A DNA stretch of 64,000 nucleotides from Bin52 sp965243345 (lineage in GTDB: Bacteria; Pseudomonadota; Alphaproteobacteria; Thalassobaculales; Thalassobaculaceae), in assembly GCA_965243345.1 (NCBI GenBank), contig CBDEUR010000003.1:3658001-3722000 (forward strand). The letters are read 5' to 3'. This document shows, piece by piece, positions 28,063-38,255 of the stretch (position 1 is its first letter; the number at the start of each line of letters is the position of its first letter). Below the pieces are notes generated by a model. That model made no database searches and was not told the DNA's origin. It was given only the letters and a program-made list of their open reading frames with translations. Both the position numbers and the translations under genes were made by a program.

Positions 28063-28775
28063 AACCGCATCGCGAAGTCCCGTCACCGAACCACGGACCG
28101 CGCCCGTCCGGCAGCGTCATCGACATGCTGATCCTGCACTACACCGGCATGCCCGATGCGGCCGGGGCGCTCGAACGGCTGTGCGACCCCGAATCCCGGG
28201 TCAGTGCCCACTACCTGGTCGATCGCGACGGCACGGTCACCGCCCTAGTCGCGGAGGAGCGCCGGGCCTGGCACGCGGGGGTCGCGTCCTGGTGCGGCGC
28301 CACCGACATCAACGACCGCTCGATCGGTATCGAACTCGTCAATCCGGGCCACCGGTGGGGCTACCTGCCGTTCCCGCCCGAACAGATGTCGGTCCTGGCC
28401 GAGCTGTGCCGGGGCATCGTCTCGCGTCACGCCATCGATCCGGGGCGCGTTCTCGGCCACTCCGACGTCGCGCCCGCCCGCAAGAGCGACCCCGGTGAAC
28501 TCTTCGACTGGCGCGGTCTCGCACTCGCCGGCATCGGCTGGTGGCCGGACCCGGACCCGGTTCCCCGCGACTGGCGCCCGCTTCCGCGTGCGGGGGTGCG
28601 CGCCGCGCTGCGCCGTATCGGTTACGACTGCCCGGATGACGGCGGCCGCGAAACCGACCGCGCGGTGGTGCGCGCGTTCCAGTCCCACTGGTTGCCTGGC
28701 CGGGTGAGCGGGAGGATCGACCGCGACACCGCACACCGTATCGTGCAGCTGGCCGGGCTTGCCGAGAGGACATGA
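28059..28775 (+). CDS. N-acetylmuramoyl-L-alanine amidase (AmiD/AmpD type) with peptidoglycan-binding tail
   Basis: A 238-residue amidase_2 protein. The zinc histidines are His27 in LILHYTG and those in WHAG and GHSDVAPARKSDPG. The C-terminal part (RAALRRIGYDCPDDG, then a helix-rich stretch) resembles a peptidoglycan-binding domain. It cleaves the amide between muramic acid and the stem peptide during wall recycling. GTG at 28059 overlaps the uup stop. No signal peptide is visible, which favours a cytoplasmic recycling role. Confidence 0.85.
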   Translation: MKPHREVPSPNHGPRPSGSVIDMLILHYTGMPDAAGALERLCDPESRVSAHYLVDRDGTVTALVAEERRAWHAGVASWCGATDINDRSIGIELVNPGHRWGYLPFPPEQMSVLAELCRGIVSRHAIDPGRVLGHSDVAPARKSDPGELFDWRGLALAGIGWWPDPDPVPRDWRPLPRAGVRAALRRIGYDCPDDGGRETDRAVVRAFQSHWLPGRVSGRIDRDTAHRIVQLAGLAERT

Positions 28776-28900
28776 CCTGCACCACCGGTTGTCAGATTGT
28801 CCCGGACCGGCGAGCGCGACAGGACCCGCACCCACGCTGGAAAAAGCCCCCGGCTTCCTGCCTCGAGACCAACCGGAACCGGCCGGCGCCCCCGACCCGG

Positions 28901-29023
28901 CGGGCGCAGTCCCGGGCCCTTGCCGACGCCCTCGGGTCGCTGGTTGTCGGGCAGGACCGGGCCGTCGAACACCTGGTCATCGCCCTGCTCGCCGACGGCC
29001 GCGTGCTGCTTCAGGGTGCGCCG
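28901..29023 (+). pseudogene. Remnant of a MoxR-type AAA ATPase gene
   Basis: In one frame about 41 residues read like the start of a MoxR ATPase (ALADALGSLVVGQDRAVEHL and ALLADGRVLLQGAP), ending just before the Walker A loop, where the hydantoinase gene begins on the other strand. No Walker motifs or sensor regions follow, so only the N-terminal tip remains. Confidence 0.65.
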
Positions 29024-29042
29024 GCTCCGAGCGGCCGGAACG

Positions 29043-30788
29043 TCACTCCGCCACGCCCGGCTCGCCGCGCATCAGCGCCTCCGGATCCGCGACGCCGTAG
29101 TCGGATCGCGCCCGTTGCGGGGTCACGTAGCCATCGAGCAGGTCGTCCCTGAGAGCCGCCCGGTCCCTCCGTTCCGGCGGTCCGTAGCCGCCGGAACCCG
29201 GGACGTGCAGGTGAATGCGCCCGCCGGCCGGCACGTCGAAACCACCTTTCCCCGGCGCGGGCCGCGCCTGCCCCTCGGCATCCTCGGCCCAGATCCGCGC
29301 CGCCTGGCCGGCCTGGCCGCCGTGCAGTCCGAACGGCGCCGAGCGGGTCCGCTCCAGGCAGGACGAGGCTCGGCTGCGGTGGTCAAGCACCCTCCAGATC
29401 CGCTGCGCGGCAAGGCCGCCGCGCCAGGTCCCGGCACCGCCGCTGTCGGGCGTCAGCGCGTATTCTTCGACCCGGACCGGGAAACTCATTTCCAGGACCT
29501 CGATCGGGGTGTTCATGGTGTTCGAGATCCCGCTAGCCACCGCGTTGATGCCATCCTTTCCGGGCCGTGCGCCGAGGCCGCCCTTGATGGTCTCGTAGCT
29601 GACGTAGCGCCGGCCGGTCCGCGGATCGGCGCCGCCAAAGGTAATGATCGCCGAGGTTCCCTGCGAGCAGGCCATGACGTTGTCCGGCCAGAACCCCGCG
29701 ACCGCGCCGAACGTCATGTCGCAGACCCGGTGACTGATTTCGTGGTTGGCATAGACCACCGGTGACGGGAAGGTGGTGTTGAGCACGCACCCTTCCGGTG
29801 CGGTCACCGTAATCGCCCGCCAGCAGCCCGAGTTGGGCGGGGCCAGTCCCTCCGGATCGATGATGGTCTTCAATGCGCAGTAGACACCCGATGAGGTGAC
29901 CGACAGCGGGGCGTTCATCGGTCCCGACACCTGCGGGTCGGTTCCCGTGAAGTCGGCGGTGATCGAATCACCCCGCTTGCTGACCCGCAGGCGGATGGTA
30001 AACGGCTGGTCCTCGTCGTCTCCCTCCTCGATGATCCCGTCCCCGTCGCAGAAGTCCTCGAACCAGGACTCGCCGTCGGGCAGCCGTGCCAGCAGGGTGC
30101 GCATCATGCGCTCGGAGTAGTCCATCACCTCGGCCATGGCGTTCCTGATGGTCTCGAGCCCGTAGCGGTCGACGAGCGCGCGCAGCCTCTGGACCGCCCG
30201 CCGGTTGGCGGCAACCTGGGCGCCGAGGTCGCCGCGGCGTTCGTCGGGCGTGCGCACGTTCGCGAAGATGATCGCGTCGATGTCGCGATTGGGCACACCG
30301 GCGGAATGAAGCCGGACCGGAGGCAGGCGCAGGCCCTCGCCGTAGATCTCGGTCACGGCACCGTAGCTGCCGGGGGTCGCACCCCCGACATCGGGCCAGT
30401 GGGCCCGCACGCAGGCGAACCCGATGAGCTCGTCACCGTGAAAGGCCGGGGTGACTACATTGACATCGGGCAGGTGGCTGCCTCCGAAATACGGGTCGTT
30501 GTGTATGAAGACATCGCCATCGACGATATCGTCATGCGCAGTGACCACGGCCCGCACGGCGTCGGGCATCGATCCGAGGTGAATCGGCAGGTCCGGCCCC
30601 TGCGCCACCATGCGGCCCGCGGCGTCGAAAATGCCGCAGGAGTAGTCGCCGGCCACCTTCAGGATCGGGGAATAGGCCGTCTTGGCCAGCACGATCTTCA
30701 TTTCCTCGGCCGCGGCGTAGAGGCTGTTCCTGATCACCACGAAGGTGGCCGGATCGAAGCCCGACACCCGGGCGCCATGGTCGTTCAT
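29043..30788 (-). CDS. Hydantoinase B/oxoprolinase family subunit
   Basis: A 581-residue HyuB/N-methylhydantoinase B protein, starting FDPATFVVIRNSLYAAAEEM and carrying the block IHNDPYFGGSHLPDVNV and the C-terminal GSGGYGPPERRD. With HyuA it forms an ATP-dependent enzyme opening cyclic amides such as 5-oxoproline or N-methylhydantoin. Its ATG overlaps the hyuA stop by one base (TGATG), a sign of coupled translation. Confidence 0.88.
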   Translation of the reverse strand: MNDHGARVSGFDPATFVVIRNSLYAAAEEMKIVLAKTAYSPILKVAGDYSCGIFDAAGRMVAQGPDLPIHLGSMPDAVRAVVTAHDDIVDGDVFIHNDPYFGGSHLPDVNVVTPAFHGDELIGFACVRAHWPDVGGATPGSYGAVTEIYGEGLRLPPVRLHSAGVPNRDIDAIIFANVRTPDERRGDLGAQVAANRRAVQRLRALVDRYGLETIRNAMAEVMDYSERMMRTLLARLPDGESWFEDFCDGDGIIEEGDDEDQPFTIRLRVSKRGDSITADFTGTDPQVSGPMNAPLSVTSSGVYCALKTIIDPEGLAPPNSGCWRAITVTAPEGCVLNTTFPSPVVYANHEISHRVCDMTFGAVAGFWPDNVMACSQGTSAIITFGGADPRTGRRYVSYETIKGGLGARPGKDGINAVASGISNTMNTPIEVLEMSFPVRVEEYALTPDSGGAGTWRGGLAAQRIWRVLDHRSRASSCLERTRSAPFGLHGGQAGQAARIWAEDAEGQARPAPGKGGFDVPAGGRIHLHVPGSGGYGPPERRDRAALRDDLLDGYVTPQRARSDYGVADPEALMRGEPGVAE

Positions 30789-32926
30789 CAGGACTCTCCC
30801 GTGGTGGAACGGGTCATTGTCACGAAGCCGCCGTCGTCCGCCGTCGCCTGCCAGGACGGCGGGATCACGATGGTGGAATCGAGTGATTCGATGATGGCCG
30901 GCCCGGCAACCAGGATTCCCGGTGCGACCCGGGCGCGGTCGTGCACCGGGGTTGCGACGCGGCCGGTACCGGCAAACCAGGCCTGCCTGCGCGACTTCAG
31001 GCTCTCGCCGGTCCCGGCGTCACCCCGGGGCCGGGTCAGGTCGAGCACGGGCAGCCGCGCGGCGGCGGCAAGCCTGAGGGTCACGATCTGTACTCGTTCG
31101 TTCGCATTGGCATGGCCGTAGGTCTGCTCGTGCCGTTCGTGAAACCCGCGTGCCAGGGTGGCGAGCCCCTCGGCATCGATCGCGTCGGGTGCGTCGACTG
31201 TGAGTTCGTAGGCCTGGCGGATGTAGCGCAGGTCGGCGGTGCGCGCGAATTCCCAGGCCGACGGGGCGATGCCGGTGCGAGCCAGCATGCGCCGGGCTTC
31301 CTCCTCCATCTGCCGGTAGACGGCCTCGAGAGCCGCCGGATCGGTCTCGTCCACCACCGAGAAGAAGGTACGGCCGTAGTCGCGCCTGATGTCGGATGCC
31401 ACCAGCCCGAGCGCCGAGAACGCGCCGGGCGCAGGCGGTGCGATCACTTCCGCGATGTCGAGCTCTTCGGCGAGTGCCGCGGCATGCAGCGGTCCAGCGC
31501 CGCCGAAACAGAACAGCGTGAAGTCGCGGGCATCGTGGCCGCGCTCGACCGAGACGATGCGCAGTGCTTCGGCCATGGCATTGTTGACCACGCGGATCAC
31601 GGCCGCGGCCGCTTCGTCCACGGTCAGGCCGAGCGGGCCCGCGACCCGGTCCTCCATCGCCGCGCATGCCCGCTCGTAGTCGATCGGCAGGTCACCGCCA
31701 AGCAGTGAGTCGGCATCGAGCCTGCCGAGCAGCAGGTTGGCATCCGTGACGGTCGGTTCAGTCCCGCCGCGGCCGTAGCAGACTGGTCCCGGCTCCGCGC
31801 CGGCACTCTGCGGTCCGACCCTGAGCGCTCCGGCCGGGTCGACCCATGCGATGCTGCCGCCACCGGCGCTGATCTCGGCGAGGTCGATCACCGGCACCCG
31901 GATCGGGTGTCCGGCACCGTACAGCCAGCGCTTGCCGCTGGCCGACCCGCCGACCTCGTACTCGGGCGTGGTCTCGACGGCTCCGTTCCTGATCAGGCTG
32001 GCCTTTGCGGTGGTTCCTCCCATGTCGAAGGACACGAGATCGGGCCGACCGATCTGGGTCCCGGCAAGTGCGGCCGCGATCACGCCGGCGGCCGGCCCGG
32101 ACTCAGCCGAGAGAGCGGGCATCGCCAGGCTCTCATCGATCTCGAACACGCCTCCGCCCGAACCCATGATGTAGGGGACCGGAAGTCCCATTTCCCGGAC
32201 CGCTGTCTTCAGCCGCGCGAGGTACCGGTTCAGGATCGGAGCAACGTAGGCGCACACCGCGGTGGTGCTGGTGCGTTCGAACTCCCTGATCTCGGGCAGC
32301 ACCTCCGATGACAGGAACACCGGAACATCCGGCAGGGCCGCGCGCAGCCGGGCTCCGAGGCGGCGTTCGTGGTCGTCGTTGAGGAACGAGAACAGCAGGG
32401 TGACGGCCACGGCCTCGACGCGGGCGGCCCGCAGACCTTCGACCAGGCCGTCGATCTCGTCCTCCGCGAGCGGAGTGATGACCGTGCCGTCCGCGCCGAT
32501 CCTCTCTGTAACCTCCATGCGCCAGCGCCGCGGGGCGAGGATCGAGGGTCCGTCCTGGAACAGGTCGTAGAGGTCGGCCCGGGCCGATCGCCGCAGTTCC
32601 AGCAGGTCGCGGAAGCCGCGGGTGGTCACGAGTCCGATGCGCGCGCCCTTCTCCTGCAGGATGGCGTTGGTGACCACCGTGGTCGCATGCGCCAGCAGGG
32701 TGACCGTGTCCGGGCGAACCGAACCCCGGTCCAGGGCCTGGCCGAGCGCCTCGATGACCCCGCGTCCGAAGTCGTCCGGGGTCGACGACACCTTGGTGAC
32801 GGTAATCGCACCCCCGGTCTCGTCGATGACGGCGACATCGGTAAAGGTGCCGCCCACATCCACCCCGATGCGGACGCCGCCGGGCGAACTGGGGCTGCTG
32901 TTCGTGTCTTCCGTGGATTGCTGCAT
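30788..32926 (-). CDS. Hydantoinase A/oxoprolinase family subunit
   Basis: A 712-residue ATP-binding HyuA protein. The N-terminal phosphate loop GVDVGGTFTDVAVID and a second actin-fold block FDMGGTTAKASLI are both present, and VCYGRGGTEPTVTDANLLLGRLD is the family's central signature. The Met at 32926 is the best start since the preceding frame lacks conserved sequence. Operon with hyuB, transcribed leftward. Substrate not known; no permease or racemase gene adjoins. Confidence 0.87.
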   Translation of the reverse strand: MQQSTEDTNSSPSSPGGVRIGVDVGGTFTDVAVIDETGGAITVTKVSSTPDDFGRGVIEALGQALDRGSVRPDTVTLLAHATTVVTNAILQEKGARIGLVTTRGFRDLLELRRSARADLYDLFQDGPSILAPRRWRMEVTERIGADGTVITPLAEDEIDGLVEGLRAARVEAVAVTLLFSFLNDDHERRLGARLRAALPDVPVFLSSEVLPEIREFERTSTTAVCAYVAPILNRYLARLKTAVREMGLPVPYIMGSGGGVFEIDESLAMPALSAESGPAAGVIAAALAGTQIGRPDLVSFDMGGTTAKASLIRNGAVETTPEYEVGGSASGKRWLYGAGHPIRVPVIDLAEISAGGGSIAWVDPAGALRVGPQSAGAEPGPVCYGRGGTEPTVTDANLLLGRLDADSLLGGDLPIDYERACAAMEDRVAGPLGLTVDEAAAAVIRVVNNAMAEALRIVSVERGHDARDFTLFCFGGAGPLHAAALAEELDIAEVIAPPAPGAFSALGLVASDIRRDYGRTFFSVVDETDPAALEAVYRQMEEEARRMLARTGIAPSAWEFARTADLRYIRQAYELTVDAPDAIDAEGLATLARGFHERHEQTYGHANANERVQIVTLRLAAAARLPVLDLTRPRGDAGTGESLKSRRQAWFAGTGRVATPVHDRARVAPGILVAGPAIIESLDSTIVIPPSWQATADDGGFVTMTRSTTGES

Positions 32927-33573
32927 GGGTTCCGACCGGTTGCGCGAAGGCGGGAACCGGACCGGCACACGCGCGCTGCACACGGATTCGTTCGAATGCC
33001 GGTCTGAACCTGTCAGCCCGGGGCGGGTCGAAAACCGGATTATCCGGCGCCGAACGCCTTCGAACGAGCCGCGCCGCTTCGGCCGGCCACGATACCCGGC
33101 GGCACTCTAGCAGTGCGCCGCGCGGCAGTCACCGGGGGCGGGTCGCGGTGTCCGGGGCCGGACGGCCGTGCAGCCGCAACCGCACAGCCGCCGCCGGGGA
33201 TCCGCCGGCGGACGGAGCATGCGGATTTCGACAGGGACCCGTATCGGACAGCGGCACCGGAAACCGCGATCAAGTTCATGGTTCACCGGAAGCCCGGCGG
33301 CACCGCCCTTCCCGTGCGGCGCCATCCCGACGCCGTCCGTCGAGTACTCCGGGAGCAGCCGGTGCACGCGTGTTCCGCTTCCTTGTCGTGCCAAGGTCGA
33401 TCCCGGGGAGTTTCCGATACAACTCCCGTGTTGATCAAATGGTCGGGGTTCTCAATAATCCTGCGACTGTGCAGCCCGGATGTTAACATGGCTGTTAGCT
33501 GTACAGGCGATGCACAGCGTTGCGCATTCCCCGTGAAACGGCAGGGCAGGGGGATGCCGGCGTTCTGCCCCTG
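32927..33573. other. Divergent intergenic region
   Basis: About 650 bases between the leftward hyuA and the rightward MpaB-type gene. No gene was recognised. The segment 33425-33520 is less GC-rich and probably carries the promoter of the rightward gene. Confidence 0.4.
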
Positions 33574-34779
33574 ATGAACTCGTGCGGACCGGAATTGACC
33601 TTAGAACCGACATATGTCCCCGCCGTCTACACGGAGGGATACGCAAGGGGCAGGCAGCTCGATCCAGACCGGGCGAAGAACTACGTTGCGCACACGATGA
33701 TCGGCGATCCGCTCGGGGACGCATTGATCGCCGAACTCGAACAGCTCGAGCCGGAGGAACGGGCACGGCTGATCAAACTCGGCATGCAGGACCGCAAGCG
33801 CCATGCGCTACGCGGCGCTCCGGAACCGCTCAGGGAGTTCTTCGCGCACTGCACCGAACCGCCGGCATGGCTCGACCTGTCCACCTTCCATCCCGGCTGC
33901 CGCATGTTCCACCGCAACACCCGGCTTGTGCTCGCCGGCATGGTCGGCGGCGTTCTCGTGGAGGGTTTCTCGACCAACATCGCCAAGTCGTTCTTCCTGA
34001 CCGGGAGGCTGCGCGACCAGGGCATCAGGCGGTTGAAGCAGAACAATCGCCACATGCTGGAGATCTTCATGCCGGACGGCATGGCGGCGCACGCGGACGG
34101 CTGGACCCATTCCGTCCGGGTCAGGCTGGTTCATGCCAAGCTGCGCTATCTGCTTTCGCGTTCCCCCGATTGGGATATCGAGGAACTGGGCCTGCCCATC
34201 AGCTCGGCGCACCTGGGGTTGGCAATCTCCGCCTTTTCCGCGCGATTGCTGAGGCACCTGAAGAGTCTCGGCGGGTCCTTCGACGACGAGGAACGCCGCA
34301 GCTTCATGTCGGTGTGGCGGTATTCGGGCTACCTGATGGGCATTCCCGAGACCATCCTGTTCCAGGACGAAGCGGACGCGCTCGAGACCTTCCGTATCGG
34401 CCGCACCTGCGAGCCCCCTCCCTCGGTGGAATCCATCGCCATGGCCGCGGCACTGATCAATTCGGCCCCCCTGTTCGCGGGGTTGGACAAGAGGACCGAA
34501 CGGCGGAAACTGGCCGGTTACATCGCCCAGGTGTCGCGCGCGCTCATCGGCCATGAACTGGCCGACGAGCTCATGTATCCCCCGAGTTCGACCCTGGGAT
34601 TCCTGTGGAAGTTCCGGCTGATGAACCGGATCGAGGCCCTGAGGAACAGGATCAACCCCCAGCGAGGCCGCGACGACACCAACATGGCGACCATTCTCGG
34701 TGTCTCCGTGTACGACCGGAGCGGGATCAGCTACAGACTGCCCGACCACGTCTACTCGGAGCGATCCACCAGGTGGTAG
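33574..34779 (+). CDS. MpaB/latex-clearing-type oxygenase (DUF2236)
   Basis: A 401-residue protein of the MpaB/rubber-oxygenase catalytic-domain type. The family helix pattern TGRLRDQGIRRLKQNNRHMLEIF and the haem-proximal stretch HSVRVRLVHAKLRYLL are visible, as is WRYSGYLMGIPETILF. Related enzymes are haem oxygenases that cleave polyisoprene or oxidise terpenoid chains. The start is uncertain: ATG 33574 is chosen, but a TTG at 33520 keeps the frame. It is followed by an RND exporter. Confidence 0.8.
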   Translation: MNSCGPELTLEPTYVPAVYTEGYARGRQLDPDRAKNYVAHTMIGDPLGDALIAELEQLEPEERARLIKLGMQDRKRHALRGAPEPLREFFAHCTEPPAWLDLSTFHPGCRMFHRNTRLVLAGMVGGVLVEGFSTNIAKSFFLTGRLRDQGIRRLKQNNRHMLEIFMPDGMAAHADGWTHSVRVRLVHAKLRYLLSRSPDWDIEELGLPISSAHLGLAISAFSARLLRHLKSLGGSFDDEERRSFMSVWRYSGYLMGIPETILFQDEADALETFRIGRTCEPPPSVESIAMAAALINSAPLFAGLDKRTERRKLAGYIAQVSRALIGHELADELMYPPSSTLGFLWKFRLMNRIEALRNRINPQRGRDDTNMATILGVSVYDRSGISYRLPDHVYSERSTRW

Positions 34780-34864
34780 GAACCGCCCGCCCGCGCCGGC
34801 CGGCCGCGCTTCGCGGGGATCGTCCTGAATTGTGCCAGTGCATCCACGCGACACGAGGACAGCG

Positions 34865-37156
34865 ATGACCCGCGCCACCCTGGATCACTTCGCCGCGGCG
34901 ATCCTGCGCTATCGCTGGCCGGTGCTGGCCATCACCGCGCTGGTCATGCTCGCGGTCACGGCGGGTGCCGGCCTTGTCGGCGTCACCAACGACTATCGCA
35001 GCCTGTTCGACGAGGACAACCCGCAGCTCGTGGCGCTGAACCGGCTGGAGGCAACCTACGGCACATCGAACCGGGCGTTGATTGCCGTAGCACCGCGACA
35101 GGGCCCGGTGTTTACCCGCGAAACCCTGGCGGTCATCGAGGAACTCACCGAGGCTGCATGGCAGGCGCCGCATGCCACCCGGGTGGACTCGCTCACCAAC
35201 TGGTCCCACAGCCGGGCCGATGGCGATGAACTGATCGTCGAGCCCATGGTCGAGAATGCGGAGGCCCTCACGGATGCCGGGCTGGAACAGGTCCGGGACG
35301 TGGCGCTGAACGCGATCGAAATCGCCGGGATCCTGGTCTCGCACGACGCAAGGGTGGCGGGACTCACGATAGACTTCACCCTGCCGGACAACCCCGATGC
35401 CGCGGTGGTCGAGATTACCGACTATCTCGGCGGCCTCCTGGACAGGATGCGCACCGAACACCCGCAGAACGCCTACTACCTGACCGGCGACGTGCCACTC
35501 AACCGGGCCTTTGCCGACGCAACCACGGACGACCTCGAGACCTTCGTTCCGGTGACATTCGCGGTCATCACGGTGGTAGCCGCACTGCTTCTGCGCTCGG
35601 TGCTCGGAACGGTGGCAATCGTCGCGGTGCTGATGTTCGCGGTCAACACCACGGTGGGTTTCGCCGGCTTGCTGGGAACGGTGTTCAATCCCGCCAATTC
35701 GGGCGTGCCCATCATCGTGATGACGGTGGCGGTCGCCCACTCGGTCCATGTCGTCGCGACAACGCTGGACGGAATGCGCCGGGGGCTGGACCGCAATGCC
35801 GCGATCGCCGAGTCGATCCGCGTCAACGCATGGCCAGTGTTCCTCACCTCGCTCACCACGGCAATCGGATTCCTGAGCCTGAACGCCTCGGACTCGCCGC
35901 CTTTCCGCGTACTCGGAAACCTTGTCGCGTTCGGCGTGTTCTGCGCGTTCGTCTACTCGCTTACCCTGCTGCCCGCGCTGCTCTCGGTCCTGCCGATGCG
36001 CGCGCGTGCGATCCGCACCGGTCACACCGCCTTCTTCGGCCGTTTCGGCGATTTCGTGGTCGCGCGCAGGACGGTCCTGCTCTGGTGTTCCCTGATCCTC
36101 GCCATCGTCCTCGTCACCGGTATTCCCCGGCTGGAGCTCACCGACAACTGGACGAAATACCTCAGCGAACGGTACCAGTTCCGCACGGACACGGACTTCG
36201 TCATCGCCAATCTCACCGGCATCGAGACGCTGGAATATTCGCTCGATTCGGGAAGCGAGGGCGGCATCACCGACCCGGCCTACCTGGGCAGGGTGGACGC
36301 CTTCGCCCGGTGGTTCCGGAACCAGCCCGAAGTGTCCCACGTCAAGGCCTTTCCGGACATCATGAAGCGCCTCAACAAGAACATGCACGGCGACGATCCG
36401 GAGTTCTATCGCCTTCCCGAGGACCCCGAACTGGCCTCGCAGTACCTGCTGCTCTACGAGCTGTCGCTGCCGTTCGGACGGGACCTGAACAACCAGATCG
36501 ATATCGGCAAGACGGCCACGCGCATGACGGTGGTGATGCGCAGCCTCACCTCCAAGGGGCAGCGCGAGCTCGACGCACGCGCCCGGGACTGGCTGCGCGC
36601 CAATGCACCCGGCCTCACCACGGAAGCCTCGGGCGTCAGCATCGTCTTCGCCCATCTCTCCCAGCGAAACATCAAGAGCATGCTGACCGGCACGATCGTC
36701 GCGATGGCCCTCATCTCCCTGATCCTGGTCTTCGTGTTCAGAAGCCTGCGGGTCGGCCTGCTCAGCCTGGTGCCGAACTTCATTCCCGCCGCGATGAGTC
36801 TCGGCCTGTGGGGGTACATGGTCGGCCACGTGGGCCTGGCCGGTTCGGTGATGACCGCCATAGCCTTCGGGATCGTGGTTGATGACACGATCCATTTCCT
36901 GACCAAGTATCTCGACTCCCGGCGCGAGGGCCGCGACGCCCCGGAGGCGGTGCGCGCCGCGTTCCGCACCGTCGGCCACGCCCTGTGGACCACCACCGCC
37001 GTGCTCGCGCTCGGCTTCCTGGTGTTCGCCGCGTCCGGTTTCGAGATCAGCTGGGCCCTCGGTCTCCTGGTTACACTGACGATCGCCTTCGCGCTGCTCG
37101 CGGACTTCCTGCTCCTGCCTCCCCTGCTGATGGCACTCGACAGGAAGAAGTCATGA
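34865..37156 (+). CDS. RND superfamily exporter (MMPL/HAE3-like)
   Basis: A 763-residue inner-membrane transporter in two halves, each with one N-terminal helix, a periplasmic loop and about five clustered helices. The helix-4 acidic pair shows in the second half as AIAFGIVVDDTIHFL and the first as VPIIVMTVAVAHSVHV, the latter lacking the acids. GAGGA lies 5 bases before the ATG. Such proteins move lipids or hopanoid-like compounds. It follows an oxygenase gene, perhaps as one unit. A broken partial copy lies right after it. Confidence 0.84.
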   Translation: MTRATLDHFAAAILRYRWPVLAITALVMLAVTAGAGLVGVTNDYRSLFDEDNPQLVALNRLEATYGTSNRALIAVAPRQGPVFTRETLAVIEELTEAAWQAPHATRVDSLTNWSHSRADGDELIVEPMVENAEALTDAGLEQVRDVALNAIEIAGILVSHDARVAGLTIDFTLPDNPDAAVVEITDYLGGLLDRMRTEHPQNAYYLTGDVPLNRAFADATTDDLETFVPVTFAVITVVAALLLRSVLGTVAIVAVLMFAVNTTVGFAGLLGTVFNPANSGVPIIVMTVAVAHSVHVVATTLDGMRRGLDRNAAIAESIRVNAWPVFLTSLTTAIGFLSLNASDSPPFRVLGNLVAFGVFCAFVYSLTLLPALLSVLPMRARAIRTGHTAFFGRFGDFVVARRTVLLWCSLILAIVLVTGIPRLELTDNWTKYLSERYQFRTDTDFVIANLTGIETLEYSLDSGSEGGITDPAYLGRVDAFARWFRNQPEVSHVKAFPDIMKRLNKNMHGDDPEFYRLPEDPELASQYLLLYELSLPFGRDLNNQIDIGKTATRMTVVMRSLTSKGQRELDARARDWLRANAPGLTTEASGVSIVFAHLSQRNIKSMLTGTIVAMALISLILVFVFRSLRVGLLSLVPNFIPAAMSLGLWGYMVGHVGLAGSVMTAIAFGIVVDDTIHFLTKYLDSRREGRDAPEAVRAAFRTVGHALWTTTAVLALGFLVFAASGFEISWALGLLVTLTIAFALLADFLLLPPLLMALDRKKS

Positions 37157-37484
37157 CCAGTACCCTGCCCGTACCGGATACACAGCGCTTCTGCGCCTCC
37201 CGGCCTTAGCCGTACATCCTCGTGCAGGTCGAAACAGGCCCTGCCAGCCTTGAGCAATTGACAGGCGGCCGTATTGACGCACGTCTGCCAGCCGGATGGC
37301 CGCCCGCAAGGGTCGGCCTTCACAAATCACCTTGCAACATGATTTTGAAACAAGCGTGAAACGAAACCGATATCGAAATCACACAAGAACGAAATTATAC
37401 AATATTTTCATAAAATTAAGCGAGACCATTTCGCTTGTAGTGTGAAATGACGGGTGACACGAACACAACATGGCCGTCAAGTCG
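37157..37484. other. AT-rich spacer between exporter and its broken copy
   Basis: About 330 bases. Positions 37325-37450 are markedly AT-rich (runs such as GAAATTATACAATATTTTC) and may contain a promoter or foreign DNA. No gene was found. Confidence 0.45.
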
Positions 37485-38123
37485 GCCACGCACATGACGG
37501 TGGTGATGCGGAGCCTCACCTCCCAGGCACAGCGCGAACTGGACGCGCGCCCGGAACTGGCTGGACGCCAACGCCCCCGGCCTCGCCACCGAAGCGTCAG
37601 GCATCAGCATCGTCTTCGCCCATCTTTCCCAGCGCAACATCGAGAGCCTGCCGACCGGTACGATCATTGCGATGGCTCTCACCTCGCTGATCCTGGTCTT
37701 CGTGTTCCCGAGCCTGCGGGTCGGCCTGCTCAGCCTGGTACCGAACTTCACTCCCGCCGCGATGAGTCTTGTCCTGTGGGGCTTCACGATCGGCCGTGCG
37801 GGCCTGGCCGGTTCGGTAATGACCGCCATTGCCTTCGGGATCGTTGGTGACGATACCATTCACTTCCTGACCAAGTATCTCTCGTCCCGGCGCGAGGGCC
37901 GAGACGCCCCCGAAGCGGTGCGTGGCGCGTTTCGAACAGTCGGCCAAGCCCTGTGACCAGCATCGCCGTGCTCGCGCTCGGTTTCCTGGTGTTCGCCGCG
38001 TCCGGTTTTGAGATCAGCTGGGCCCCCGGTCTCCTGATCACCCTGACGATCGGCTTCGCACTGCTCGCCGACTTCCTGCTCCTGCCTCCCCTGCTGATGG
38101 TACTCGACAGGAGGAAGTCATGA
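37485..38123 (+). pseudogene. Broken partial copy of the RND exporter C-terminus
   Basis: Matches 36508-37156 of the intact exporter: it begins in the codons for ATRMTVVMRSLTS and ends at the same RKKS stop region. A frameshift near 37560 (an extra base after REL DARPEL) and a TGA at about 37954 where the intact gene has TGG break it. It is a decayed tandem duplicate with no promoter or start of its own. Confidence 0.88.
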
Positions 38124-38255
38124 CCTGTTTCTGCCCGGCACGATCGACGGTACGAGGCCTGAAGGCAACTACCCAAGCCCGGCAGGGCGGCTGCCGCAAA
38201 GGTGCACAGAGAACCGTGCCCGTCACGCGTGACTTCCGGGCCGGTCCGCGGCCGC

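Noticed and set aside
34727..36979. Very long open frame (750 codons) on the minus strand opposite the RND exporter
   Set aside because: It is the antisense shadow of a clear transporter gene in high-GC DNA; its product is Arg/His/Asp-rich with no fold or family signal.
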